NCBI RefSeq assembly: GCF_014648515.1
Contig: NZ_BMRG01000007.1
Span: 189,380-253,379, forward strand
Length of the DNA stretch: 64,000 nt
Direction of reading: 5' to 3'
Source of the DNA: Saccharothrix coeruleofusca
GTDB lineage: Bacteria; Actinomycetota; Actinomycetes; Mycobacteriales; Pseudonocardiaceae
In this document: positions 16,856 to 25,335 of the stretch, in pieces
Numbering within the stretch: position 1 is the first letter of the stretch
Layout of the letters: the number at the start of each line of letters is the position of its first letter
Program-made: the position numbers and the translations under genes
The notes under the pieces: model-generated
What the model was told of the DNA's origin: nothing
What the model saw: only the letters and a program-made list of their open reading frames with translations
Database searches by the model: none

Positions 16856-16895
16856 GGCTCTGAACCGATGGCCGCGGCGGCGCGTAAACCATAGT

Positions 16896-17921
16896 GTGAG
16901 CCAATTTCACGGCAAGCGCAGGGCGGCGCTGGCCGCCGCGGTCGTGGCCGCCGCGGCGGTCGTCACCCCGGTCCCCGCCAGCGCACAGCCCGGCACCGCC
17001 TCCGACGCGCTGGAGGAGTACAACCAGCTCACGCGCGAAGCGGAGGAGCTGAACCAGAACCACCTCAAGGCCCAGGAAGACCTCAAGGCCAAGCGGGGCG
17101 AGCTGGACAAGGCCAACGCCGACCTGGCCGAGGCGACCAGGCTCGGCGACCAGGCCAGGGCCGACGAGGAGCGGTTCCGCGGCCAGGTCGACCTGCTCAC
17201 CGAGGCTTCCTTCGAGGGCGCGCGGTTCAACCAGCTCTCCGCGCTGCTGGTCAGCGACTCGCAGCAGGACTTCCTCGACCGCATGTCCGCGCTGGGCGTG
17301 CTGGCCGCGGACAACGACGAGGCGCTGGGCAGGCTCTCCGCCGCCGTCGACTCCGCCGAGCAGGCCAGGGCGGGCGCGCAGGACGCGCAGCAGCGGACCG
17401 CGCGGGCCGCCGAGGAGGCCGCCAAGCTGGCCGACGACATCTCCGCCCGCAAGAGCGCGATGGACAAGCAGGTCGCGGACGCGCGGGCGCAGTACAACGC
17501 GCTCAGCGCGCCGCAGAAGGCGGTGCTGGCGGACAAGGGCGACACCTCCGCCGTCGCCGTGCCCTCGGGCGTGGCCGGGAAGGCGCTGGACTTCGCCTTG
17601 GCGCAGCGGGGAAAGCCCTACGTGTTCGGCTCCAACGGACCCGACTCGTGGGACTGCTCCAGCCTCACCCAGGCGGCCTACCGGCACGTGGGGGTGAGCA
17701 TCCCGCGCACCACCTACACGCAGGCCACCGTCGGCCGCGCGGTGACGCGCGCCCAGGTGCAGGCGGGCGACCTGATCATCTACTACTCCGGCCAGTCGCA
17801 CGTCGCGATGGCGGTGGACGGCGTGCGCGCCGTGCACGCCTCGACCGAGGGCGTCCCGGTGAAGATCGCCGACATCGACTCGATCGGGCCGATCAGCGTC
17901 ATCCGCCGCGTGGTCGGGTAA
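16896..17921 (+). CDS. Secreted NlpC/P60 peptidoglycan endopeptidase (RipA-like)
   Basis: 341 residues: signal peptide (1-30), a long coiled coil (about 38-200, rich in Glu/Ala/Lys heptads), a short linker, then an NlpC/P60 domain (about 224-341) with catalytic Cys254 in WDCSSLTQ and the His in SHVAMAVDG. It should cleave D-Glu-mDAP bonds in cell wall stem peptides; the coiled coil usually restrains or localises the enzyme. The GTG at 16896 gives a normal signal peptide. Confidence 0.88.
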   Translation: MSQFHGKRRAALAAAVVAAAAVVTPVPASAQPGTASDALEEYNQLTREAEELNQNHLKAQEDLKAKRGELDKANADLAEATRLGDQARADEERFRGQVDLLTEASFEGARFNQLSALLVSDSQQDFLDRMSALGVLAADNDEALGRLSAAVDSAEQARAGAQDAQQRTARAAEEAAKLADDISARKSAMDKQVADARAQYNALSAPQKAVLADKGDTSAVAVPSGVAGKALDFALAQRGKPYVFGSNGPDSWDCSSLTQAAYRHVGVSIPRTTYTQATVGRAVTRAQVQAGDLIIYYSGQSHVAMAVDGVRAVHASTEGVPVKIADIDSIGPISVIRRVVG

Positions 17922-17929
17922 CCGCGGGC

Positions 17930-18481
17930 GTGGAGCACTCGGTCACCACGTACGACGGACGCGCCCTGCCCGCCTCGGTGCAGGGCGACGGCGCGCCGCT
18001 GGTGCTGTGCGACGACGACCCCGAGGTGTTCGGCTCCTTGGCGCACGTGCTGGTTTCCCGGTTGCGCCTGGTGCTGTGGGAACCGGGGACCGATGACGTG
18101 GACCGCGCGGCCGCGGACCTCGACGCGGTGCGCCGCCACTTCCGGCTCACCCGCACGGCGCTGCTCGGTCACGGCCGCGGCGCGCTGGTGGCCCTGCGGT
18201 ACGCGCTGGACCAGCCGGACCGGGTCACCGCGCTGGTGTTCGTCGCGGGCGCGGAAGTGGCCTGGGACAACGGGTTGGCCGCCGAGTGCCGCGCGCTGGC
18301 GGTGCCGACGCTGGTCGTCGAGGGCGCCGCGCGGGGCGGTCGGTCGACCTGGGTCGAGGCGCTGGCCGACGCGCTGCCCGACGTGACGCGGGTGGTCCTG
18401 CCGACAGCGGGACCGCTGCCCTGGCTGGACTCCCCCGGCGCCTTCGGCTGGGCGGTGCTGGCGCACCTGGGCGGCCGGTGA
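17930..18481 (+). CDS. Small alpha/beta-hydrolase-fold protein lacking the nucleophile serine
   Basis: 183 residues with the central strands and nucleophile elbow of the alpha/beta-hydrolase fold. The elbow reads GHGRG (80-84), so the expected Ser82 of GHSxG is Gly. The protein is also shorter than usual (about 250-280), with little cap domain. The last His of a triad is not evident. It is probably non-catalytic, perhaps a binding or scaffold protein, or a decaying gene, although codon usage looks intact. The GTG at 17930 starts 9 nt after the NlpC/P60 stop, so the two are likely co-transcribed. Confidence 0.65.
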   Translation: MEHSVTTYDGRALPASVQGDGAPLVLCDDDPEVFGSLAHVLVSRLRLVLWEPGTDDVDRAAADLDAVRRHFRLTRTALLGHGRGALVALRYALDQPDRVTALVFVAGAEVAWDNGLAAECRALAVPTLVVEGAARGGRSTWVEALADALPDVTRVVLPTAGPLPWLDSPGAFGWAVLAHLGGR

Positions 18482-18499
18482 GGGTCGCCCAGGTGCGCC
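18460..18499. terminator. Hairpin between convergent hydrolase and chitinase genes
   Basis: GGCGCACCTGGGCG (18460-18473) pairs with CGCCCAGGTGCGCC (18486-18499), 14 bp without mismatch. The left arm lies within the last codons of the hydrolase gene. Confidence 0.7.
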
Positions 18500-18506
18500 G
18501 GACCGC

Positions 18507-19568
18507 TCAGCAGTACAGGTTGGCACCCGGCGTGGTGCCGAGGATGCCTGCGAACCGCTGGTAGGCGTCCACCCGGCTCTGCACCTGCGCCGGGTTGCGA
18601 CCGTCGCACTCCAGAGCGCCGTTGATGCTGCGGATGGTCTGGCCGAAGCCGTGCCCGCCGACCATGGCGTCGTGCGGCGTCATGCTGCCCGGCCCGCGCT
18701 GCGTGTTCCAGTACCACAGCGCGGTCTTCCACGCGACCGCGGAGTCGTTCTGCACCAGCCACGGGTTGGTCAGCAGCGGCAGGCCCAGCGCGTCACCGGC
18801 GGCCTTGTAGTTGAAGTTCCAGCTCAGCTGGATCGGGCCGCGGCCGTAGTACGCCGCCTGCCCCGCCGGGCAGCCGTAGGGCTGGCTGGCGTCGCAGTAG
18901 TGCGGGTAGTTGGCCTGGTTCTGCTCCACCACGTGGACCAGACCACCGGTCTCGTGGTTGACGTTGGCCAGGAACGCCGCCGCCTCCTGCCGCTTCACCG
19001 TGTCGCTGCCGGTGTTGGCGAAGCCGGGGTAGGCGCTGAGCGCGGCGGTCAGGCCGCTGTAGGTGTAGAACGGGTTCCGGTTGGGGAACATCTGGTTGAA
19101 CTGCGCTTCGCTGACCACGAAACCGCCCGGCTGCTGCGGGTCGGTGCCGCCGCCACCGCAGTTGTAGGGCTCCCAGTACCAAGTGCTGATGATCGGGTCG
19201 TAGCCGGGGTTGTCGTGCTCGGCGATGTAGTACTTGCCGTCGGTGTACCTGACGATGCTGCCCGCCGGGTACCACTGGCCCGCCACCCACGCGGGGTAGT
19301 CGCAGGCGGGCGCGGTGCCGCCGCCGCTGCCGCACGCGCCCTGGTCGGCCCACACGCTGGAGGTACCGGGGGTTTCGTTCTGGGTCCACCACTGGGCCAG
19401 CCAGTTGCGGCCCCCGTAGGACGCCGTCGCACCGCCGGTGTAGACGGCGGACGAGCTCCACGCGGCTGCGCAGGTCGCGGCTGACGCCGTTGACGTGGAC
19501 ACCACCACGGACACGGCCGCGGTCAGGATCGCCGCCGCGATCGCCGCGGCGGCACGGATTTTGGACAC
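18507..19568 (-). CDS. Secreted GH19 chitinase with two N-terminal chitin-binding modules
   Basis: 353 residues: signal peptide (1-32), a CBM5/12-like module (about 33-75, AWSSSAVYTGGATASYGGRNW), a second related module (about 85-135), then the GH19 domain. The first catalytic Glu is in FLANVNHETGGL and the second in VVEQNQANY; YYGRGPIQLSWN is the family signature. It endo-cleaves chitin and complements the LPMO. The GTG at 19568 follows AGAGGTG. The 240-bp upstream region carries two DasR-type sites and one LacI-type box. Confidence 0.93.
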   Translation of the reverse strand: MSKIRAAAAIAAAILTAAVSVVVSTSTASAATCAAAWSSSAVYTGGATASYGGRNWLAQWWTQNETPGTSSVWADQGACGSGGGTAPACDYPAWVAGQWYPAGSIVRYTDGKYYIAEHDNPGYDPIISTWYWEPYNCGGGGTDPQQPGGFVVSEAQFNQMFPNRNPFYTYSGLTAALSAYPGFANTGSDTVKRQEAAAFLANVNHETGGLVHVVEQNQANYPHYCDASQPYGCPAGQAAYYGRGPIQLSWNFNYKAAGDALGLPLLTNPWLVQNDSAVAWKTALWYWNTQRGPGSMTPHDAMVGGHGFGQTIRSINGALECDGRNPAQVQSRVDAYQRFAGILGTTPGANLYC

Positions 19569-19618
19569 GTGATCACCTCTTCCGGTTCTAGCGCCCTGGA
19601 CGTGACAGGGGCAACCCA

Positions 19619-19732
19619 ACCGGATTGGTCTACACCAGTCAAGGCTGCCGTTGGATGCCGCCGCACGCCCCCGTTCGCCACATCGCCAAAGCGACGAGGC
19701 GAGGTCCAGACCACTTGATGGTAGCGCTCTCA
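19619..19732 (-). promoter_or_regulatory. Chitinase control region: two dre sites and a CebR/LacI-type box
   Basis: On the minus strand TTGACT, 17 nt, TTGGGT is a plausible promoter, and TGGTGTAGACCA (19637-19626) overlaps its -35/spacer. A second DasR-like site, AGTGGTCTGGACCT, lies at 19715-19702. Just beyond is TGAGAGCGCTACCA (19732-19719), 12/14 identical to the CebR palindrome. The remaining 19733-19809 is AT-richer and holds no gene I can support. Confidence 0.65.
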
Positions 19733-19809
19733 CGCCCGTTCGTTAAGACTCCTCATGAGCGGTGATCTCGTTGGGGCATAACAGTTGTTTAATACTCCAT
19801 AAAGGACGT

Positions 19810-20592
19810 TCAACGACCAGCGCGGGAAGCCGTGAACACCACAACGGCGGGCGGCACCAGCACCCGGTCGCCGTCGGCGAAGCCCGGTCGCACGGTCCGC
19901 GCCACGGTGCCCGCCAGCGCCGCGTCACCGGTCGGTTCGGTGCCCACGACGCGGTGCGCGGTCGGGTCCACCGGGTCGCCGTCCGGCACGAGCACCCGCA
20001 CCCCGGCCGCGACCAGCACGGTGCGCAGCCGCCACGCCGCGCGGTCGGGCAGCCCCGGCAGCAGCTCGCACAGCCCGCGCACCAGGTGCTCCTCCCGCCG
20101 CGCCGCGGCCGTGCGCCGCCGGGGCAGCTCGGTGGCCGCCGCGCCCAGCACGGCCGCGCCCAGCAGCAGCGACAGCGCGGCCCCCAGCGGGGGTTCCACC
20201 GGCACCGGCACGGACACCGCGGCCTGCCAGCCGTCCGGGGCCTCGGTCGAGCCGATCACCCCGCCCACCGACGACAGCACCCGCACCGACGACGGGTCCA
20301 ACTGGCCGACCAGCACGCAGACCCGTGCCGACCCGGCACGGCCCGGCGGGCGGTGCGGCGCCACGGGCAGCACGACGACCGCGCGGGCGTCCTCGGGCAA
20401 CTGCCCGGCGACCCGGTCGGCGACGGCGTCGAGGCTGGGCGCCTCCCGCGCGGCGGCCAGCGCGCGGGCCGCCGCGCCCTGGGCGAGCGCCGACTGCGGC
20501 GGCGGGCTGAGCACCACCCACAGCCCGGCGAACGCGGCCAGCGCGCCCGCGCAGACCAGCGCCCTGGGCACGGCGTCGCGGCGATGGGTCAC
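19810..20592 (-). CDS. Membrane protein with C-terminal GrpE-like beta domain
   Basis: 260 residues. Helix 1 (about 11-29) is followed by an extracytoplasmic segment (about 30-135, including DARAVVVLPVAPH), a second membrane helix (about 137-155, PLGAALSLLLGAAVLGAAAT), then a cytoplasmic part. Its last ~60 residues read AAGVRVLVPDGDPVDPTAHR, then VARTVRPGF and DRVLVPPAVVV. This follows the GrpE C-terminal wing (DPNxHxAV..G.V....GY...R..R.A.V.V). The long GrpE coiled coil is absent. It may attach a DnaK-contacting domain to a membrane sensor (inference). The GTG at 20592 is the only start giving helix 1. Confidence 0.6.
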   Translation of the reverse strand: MTHRRDAVPRALVCAGALAAFAGLWVVLSPPPQSALAQGAAARALAAAREAPSLDAVADRVAGQLPEDARAVVVLPVAPHRPPGRAGSARVCVLVGQLDPSSVRVLSSVGGVIGSTEAPDGWQAAVSVPVPVEPPLGAALSLLLGAAVLGAAATELPRRRTAAARREEHLVRGLCELLPGLPDRAAWRLRTVLVAAGVRVLVPDGDPVDPTAHRVVGTEPTGDAALAGTVARTVRPGFADGDRVLVPPAVVVFTASRAGR

Positions 20593-20706
20593 AGGGGTCT
20601 AGTCGGCCCGCGCGGACCTCGGGTGAGCGGTCCGACCGGGTGAATCACCGCCCGACGTCCCGGAACCACCCTGAGCAACCCGCACTTCCCGTGCTCCGGC
20701 GGCGCG

Positions 20707-21576
20707 TCAGGGTCGTGCCGCGGCGGCCCGCGCCACCAGTTCGGCCTGCCGGAACCGGTCATCGGTGAACGGCATGGCCACCACCCGGTCCACGCCCGCC
20801 TCGGCCAGCTCGGCGAACCGCTCCGCCGCCCGCTCGGGCGTGCCGGTCACCAGGACCTCGCGCGCCTGCTCCTCCCCCAGCCCGTAGTCGCGCATCGCCC
20901 GCACCCGCCGCTCCAGCGCCGACGCCGGCACGTCCCCCAGCGCCACGGGCACTCCCGCCGTGACGCCCGGAGTGGGCCGCCCGTGCGCGGCGGCGAGGTC
21001 GGCCAGCTCCCGCACGCCCGCGGCGATCCGAGCGGTGGTGGCGAAGGAGGGGTACCAGTGGTCGCCGAACCGCGCGGCGCGGCGCAGGGCGGCCCGGCTG
21101 TCGCCGCCGACCAGCAGCGGCGGCACGGGCGCGCCGGGGGCGAGCACCACGTCCCGGCCGTTGAGCGGCGTCGGCTCGCCGCGGACCAGGCCGGGCAGGA
21201 CGCGCAGCGCGGCGTCGGTGCGGCTGCCGCGCTCGGCGAACGGCACGCCGACCGCGTGCCAGGCGGCGTCGCCGTGCGGGTCGCCGCCCGCCCCGACGCC
21301 GAGCAGCACCCGGTTGCCGGACAGCCGCTGCAGCGTGGCGACCTGCTTGGCAGCCCAGGCGACCGGCCGCAGCGCCAGGACCATCACGCCGAAGCCGAGC
21401 CCGATCCGCGTGGTCACCGCCGCGGTCGCGGCCATCACCATGGTGCTGTCCAGGAACGGCGTCACCGGGATCAGGTGGTCCCCGTGCCACAGCGATTCCA
21501 GCCCCAGCTCCTCCGCGTGCCGCGCGAAGGCGGCGGGGTCGACGCCCACGCCGGGCATCGTGATGCCGACGTCCAT
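20707..21576 (-). CDS. LLM-class F420/FMN-dependent oxidoreductase
   Basis: A 289-residue luciferase-like TIM barrel: DVGITMPGVGVDP, LESLWHGDHLIPV, TRIGLGFGVMVL, LLGVGAGGDPHGDA and a C-terminal VDRVVAMPF. The pattern suits F420-dependent members. The start ATG (21576-21574) overlaps the TGA of the upstream quinone oxidoreductase gene by one nucleotide, so the two should be translationally coupled and share the MerR-type promoter near 22560. Substrate unknown. Confidence 0.85.
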   Translation of the reverse strand: MDVGITMPGVGVDPAAFARHAEELGLESLWHGDHLIPVTPFLDSTMVMAATAAVTTRIGLGFGVMVLALRPVAWAAKQVATLQRLSGNRVLLGVGAGGDPHGDAAWHAVGVPFAERGSRTDAALRVLPGLVRGEPTPLNGRDVVLAPGAPVPPLLVGGDSRAALRRAARFGDHWYPSFATTARIAAGVRELADLAAAHGRPTPGVTAGVPVALGDVPASALERRVRAMRDYGLGEEQAREVLVTGTPERAAERFAELAEAGVDRVVAMPFTDDRFRQAELVARAAAARP

Positions 21577-22517
21577 CACCGCACCTCCAGCAGCGTCTTG
21601 CCGACCGTGGCCCTGGACTCGATCGCGGCGTGCGCGGCGGCCGCCTCCGCCAGGGGGAACCGCTGCCCGATCACGGGTGCCAGCCGCCCGGCCGCCGCTT
21701 CGGCCAGCGCGGCCACGACCAGCTCGCGGACCTGCCCCGGACCCGGCCGCGCCCCGGTCACCAGGGTCACCCCGCGGGCGGCGGCCTCCTCGGCGGTGAC
21801 GTCGCTCCACCGCCCGCCCGCCAGCCCGTAGCTGAGCATCCGGCCGCCGGGTCGGAGCAGGCCGAAGGCCGTGCGCGCCAGCTCGCCGCCGACGCCGTCG
21901 AACACCACGTCCACCGGGTCGGTGGTCCACCCCGGCTCGGCGTAGTCGACGACCTCGGCCGCGCCGAGGCCGCGCACCAGCTCCCCCTTGCGCGCCCCGC
22001 CCGCCGCGCCGACCACCGTCGCGCCCGCCGCGCGGGCGAGCTGCACCAGCAGCGTGCCGACGCCACCCGCTGCCGCCAGGACCAGCACCCGCTGCCCGGC
22101 GACCGGGCCGACGGCGCGCAGGTTCAGCAGCGCCGTGCGGCCGTCGGCCAGCAGGGCGACCGCGGTGTCCAGCGGCACCCCCTCGGGCACCGGCACCACC
22201 GCGCCCGCGTCGACGGCCACCCGTTCGGCGTAGCCGCCACTACCGCCGGTGGCGGTGACCACCCGCGTGCCCAGCAGCGCCGGGTCGACGCCCTCCCCCA
22301 CTTCCGCCACCACGCCGCCCACGCCGTTGCCGAGCACGGCGGGCGGCTGGAGGCCGAACGGCCCAATCCCGCTGGCCCGGAACTGCGTCTCGACGAAGGT
22401 CAGGCCCGCGAAGAAAACGCTTACCACCACTTCCCCGCGCCCAGCGCTCGGCTCCGGGGTTTCCTTTGCCACCAGCACTTCCGGCCCGCCGAAAGCTGTC
22501 AACCACACCGCTCGCAC
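21576..22517 (-). CDS. Zinc-binding-dehydrogenase-family quinone oxidoreductase
   Basis: A 313-residue MDR-superfamily NADPH:quinone reductase: RAVWLTAFGGPEVL, PAVLGNGVGGVVAEVG, the nucleotide motif LAAAGGVGTLLVQLA, and the C-terminal FPLAEAAAAHAAIESRATVGKTLL. The structural and catalytic zinc cysteines are absent, as expected for the quinone reductase subgroup. The GTG at 22517 has GGAGG six nt upstream. It lies 33 nt downstream of a MerR-type promoter whose operator is almost the same as at the second quinone oxidoreductase (52288) and the exporter (5380), suggesting a shared redox-drug response. Confidence 0.88.
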   Translation of the reverse strand: MRAVWLTAFGGPEVLVAKETPEPSAGRGEVVVSVFFAGLTFVETQFRASGIGPFGLQPPAVLGNGVGGVVAEVGEGVDPALLGTRVVTATGGSGGYAERVAVDAGAVVPVPEGVPLDTAVALLADGRTALLNLRAVGPVAGQRVLVLAAAGGVGTLLVQLARAAGATVVGAAGGARKGELVRGLGAAEVVDYAEPGWTTDPVDVVFDGVGGELARTAFGLLRPGGRMLSYGLAGGRWSDVTAEEAAARGVTLVTGARPGPGQVRELVVAALAEAAAGRLAPVIGQRFPLAEAAAAHAAIESRATVGKTLLEVR

Positions 22518-22549
22518 CGCACACCTCCACGTCGCTCCGATCGGGGTCC

Positions 22550-22580
22550 AGCCTCGAACCTCCAGTTGGGTGGAGGTCAA
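22550..22580 (-). promoter_or_regulatory. MerR-type promoter with 19-nt spacer for the quinone oxidoreductase/LLM pair
   Basis: On the minus strand TTGACC (22580-22575), 19 nt, GAGGCT (22555-22550). The spacer contains the dyad ACCTCCACCC/AACTGGAGGT (22577-22558), with perfect ACCTCCA/TGGAGGT outer arms. Confidence 0.65.
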
Positions 22581-22588
22581 CTTCACCC

Positions 22589-22649
22589 TTGTGAATGTGC
22601 GCGCGGTCACCCTATGGTCGCCTGGGAGCGCTCCCAGGGAGCGTTCCCA
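22589..22649 (+). promoter_or_regulatory. Cellulase promoter with tandem CebR boxes
   Basis: TTGTGA (22589-22594), 18 nt, TATGGT (22613-22618). Immediately downstream is the perfect CebR palindrome TGGGAGCGCTCCCA (22623-22636), and overlapping it by one base AGGGAGCGTTCCCA (22636-22649). In streptomycetes CebR is released by cello-oligosaccharides. Confidence 0.85.
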
Positions 22650-22693
22650 GAAGCGTCGTCAACCGTCAGAGCAGACGGAGGAGACCCAATCCG

Positions 22694-25279
22694 ATGAGAT
22701 CGCTTCCCCCTTCCCCGTGGCGCCGTCGAGCCACCGCCACCCTCGCGCTCGTGGCGGTCAGCGGCGCGCTGGCCACCGGCACGGCCAGCGCGGCGGACTA
22801 CGAGCGGATCGTCAACGGCTCGTTCAGCACCGGCAGCCTCGACCCCTGGTGGGCGGGCACGGGCGTGACGAACCGGCTGGTCGGCGGTGAGCTGTGCGCC
22901 GCGGTGCCCGGTGGCACGACCAACCCGTGGGACGCCCTGATCGGCCAGAACGGCGTGCCGTTCGAGGCCGGGCAGTCCTACACCATGGCCTTCGACGCCT
23001 ACGCCACCAGGCCGCAGCCCATCGCCGCCGTCGCGGGCGAGGGTGTGAGCCCGTACCGCCAGATCGCCAAGCACGACGTCTCCCTGACGACGACCAAGCA
23101 GCGCTTCACCTTCACCTTCACCTCCGAGCTGGACTTCCCCGACGCGGGCAACGCCCAGGTCACCTTCCACCTGGGCGGGCAGGCCGCGAGCAACACCGTG
23201 TGCGTGGACAACGTCTCGCTGATCGGCGGGGTCAAGCCGCCGGGTGGCGACGTCGGCGAGCCGCCCAAGAAGGTCCAGGTCGACCAGACCGGGTACGTGC
23301 CGGGCACGCCCAAGCGCGCCACCCTGGTCTCCAGCGCCACCACCCCGCAGGCGTGGTCGCTGAAGAACGCCGCGGGCACCACCGTGGCCACCGGTCGGAC
23401 CACGCCCAAGGGCGTCGACGCCGCCTCCGGCGACCCCGTGCACCTGATCGACTTCTCCTCCTACGACACCGCGGGCACCGGTTACACGCTCGTCGTGGGC
23501 GAGGAGAGCAGCTACCCGTTCGACATCGGCGACGACCACCTCGACAAGCTGCGCTACGACTCGCTGCAGTTCTTCTACCACCAGCGCAGCGGCACGCCGA
23601 TCGAGGCGCAGTACGTCGGCGAGACCTACGCGCGCCCGGCCGGGCACATCAACGTCGCGCCCAACCAGGGCGACAAGGACGTGCCCTGCCTGACCGGTGT
23701 GCCGTGCGGCTACACCCTGGACGTGCGCGGCGGCTGGTATGACGCGGGCGACCACGGCAAGTACGTGGTCAACGGCGGCATCTCCGCCTGGCAGGTGCTC
23801 AACACCTACGAGCGCGCCAAGCTGGCGGGCACGGCCGACGCGCTGGGCGACGGCAAGCTGGCGATCCCGGAGAAGGCCAACGGCGTGCCCGACGTGCTGG
23901 ACGAGGCGCGCTGGGAGGTCGAGTTCCTGCTCAAGATGCAGGCGCCGGACGGCATGGTGCACCACAAGATCCACGACGCGAACTGGACCGCGCTGCCCAC
24001 CCTGCCGCACGAGGACCCGCAGCCGCGCAGGCTGTCCGCGACCAGCACGGCGGCGACGCTGAACATGGCCGCCGTGGCCGCCCAGGCGGCCCGCATCTGG
24101 AAGGGCATCGACCCCGAGTTCTCCGCCAAGGCGCAGGCCGCCGCGGTGAAGGCCTACGCGGCGGCGAAGGCCAACCCCGACAAGATCGCCGACCCCAACG
24201 ACGGCACCGGCGGCGGCGCCTACAGCGACACCACGTTCACCGACGAGTTCTACTGGGCCGCGGCCGAGCTGTTCACCACCACCGGTGAGGCCGCCTACCG
24301 CGCCGACGTGACCGGCTCGCCCCACTACAAGGGGCGGAGCCTGAACGAAGGCGGCTTCTACTGGGCCTCCACCGGGCCGCTGGGCGACATCACGCTGGCG
24401 CTGGTGCCCAACGGCCTGCCCGCCGCGGACGTGGCGGCGACCAGGGCCCGGTTCACCCAGGTCGCCGACGCGCACCTGCAGCGGATCGCCGAGCAGGGCT
24501 ACCCGGCGGCGTACTGGTCCGAGGACGGCGGCTACGCGTGGGGCTCCAACGGCCAGGTCGCCAACAACGCCTCGGTGCTGGCGCTGGCGCACGACTTCAC
24601 CGGCCAGGCCAAGTACCGCGAGGGCGTGTACGAGGTGCTGCACTACCTGCTGGGCCGCAACCCCACCAGCTACTCCTACGTGACCGGGTACGGCGACCGG
24701 CCGGTGGAGAACGTCCACCACCGGCACTGGGCCCGCCAGCTGGACCCGACGCTGCCGATCGCGCCGCCCGGCGTGCTCTCCGGCGGCCCGAACAGCGCCC
24801 TCCAGGACCCGATCGCGACCCGCCTGCTCCAGGGCTGCAAGCCGCAGAAGTGCTTCGTCGACCACATCGAGGCGTACTCGCTCAACGAGGTCACGATCAA
24901 CTGGAACTCGGGGTTGGCGTGGGTGGCCAGCTGGGCGGCGGAGAAGGCGGGCGGCACCCCGCCCCCGGCCGGGTGCAAGGTGCAGTACCAGTCGAGCAAG
25001 TGGTCCACCGGCTCGACCGCGTACGTGACCATCACCAACACCAGCACCACGGCCTGGGACGGCTGGTCGCTGAAGTTCTCCTTCCCCGGCGACCAGAAGA
25101 TCACCCAGGGCTGGTCGGCGACGTGGGCGCAGAGCGGCGCGGAGGTGACCGGGACGAGCCTGCCGTGGAACGGCAAGGTGGCGCCGGGGGCGTCGGTGTC
25201 GGCGGGGTTCAACACCTCGTCCAGCGGCACGCAGACCGACCCGTCGTCGTTCTCGGTCAACGGCTCGACGTGTAGCTGA
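22694..25279 (+). CDS. Secreted GH9 cellulase with CBM4/9, Ig-like and CBM2 domains
   Basis: 861 residues. Order: signal peptide (1-30); a CBM4/9-type sandwich (about 31-175, IVNGSFSTGSLDPWW, CVDNVSLIGG); an Ig-like CelD_N domain (about 190-275, VDQTGYVPGTPKRATL); the GH9 (alpha/alpha)6 barrel (about 285-745) with WYDAGDHGKYVVNGG (catalytic Asp pair), VTGYGDRPVENVHHR and the acid Glu in YSLNEVTINWN; and a C-terminal CBM2 (about 758-861, NTSTTAWDGWSLKFSF). It is an endo- or processive endoglucanase. The ATG at 22694 follows GGAGGA. Two CebR boxes sit at the promoter. Confidence 0.95.
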   Translation: MRSLPPSPWRRRATATLALVAVSGALATGTASAADYERIVNGSFSTGSLDPWWAGTGVTNRLVGGELCAAVPGGTTNPWDALIGQNGVPFEAGQSYTMAFDAYATRPQPIAAVAGEGVSPYRQIAKHDVSLTTTKQRFTFTFTSELDFPDAGNAQVTFHLGGQAASNTVCVDNVSLIGGVKPPGGDVGEPPKKVQVDQTGYVPGTPKRATLVSSATTPQAWSLKNAAGTTVATGRTTPKGVDAASGDPVHLIDFSSYDTAGTGYTLVVGEESSYPFDIGDDHLDKLRYDSLQFFYHQRSGTPIEAQYVGETYARPAGHINVAPNQGDKDVPCLTGVPCGYTLDVRGGWYDAGDHGKYVVNGGISAWQVLNTYERAKLAGTADALGDGKLAIPEKANGVPDVLDEARWEVEFLLKMQAPDGMVHHKIHDANWTALPTLPHEDPQPRRLSATSTAATLNMAAVAAQAARIWKGIDPEFSAKAQAAAVKAYAAAKANPDKIADPNDGTGGGAYSDTTFTDEFYWAAAELFTTTGEAAYRADVTGSPHYKGRSLNEGGFYWASTGPLGDITLALVPNGLPAADVAATRARFTQVADAHLQRIAEQGYPAAYWSEDGGYAWGSNGQVANNASVLALAHDFTGQAKYREGVYEVLHYLLGRNPTSYSYVTGYGDRPVENVHHRHWARQLDPTLPIAPPGVLSGGPNSALQDPIATRLLQGCKPQKCFVDHIEAYSLNEVTINWNSGLAWVASWAAEKAGGTPPPAGCKVQYQSSKWSTGSTAYVTITNTSTTAWDGWSLKFSFPGDQKITQGWSATWAQSGAEVTGTSLPWNGKVAPGASVSAGFNTSSSGTQTDPSSFSVNGSTCS

Positions 25280-25289
25280 GGCCGCGACC

Positions 25290-25328
25290 ACGGCTCGGCG
25301 GCCCTTCCTCCGGGGGTCGCCGAGCCGT
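25290..25328. terminator. Bidirectional hairpin after the cellulase gene
   Basis: ACGGCTCGGCG (25290-25300) pairs with CGCCGAGCCGT (25318-25328). It lies between the convergent cellulase and SDR stops. Confidence 0.75.
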
Positions 25329-25335
25329 TCCGCGT

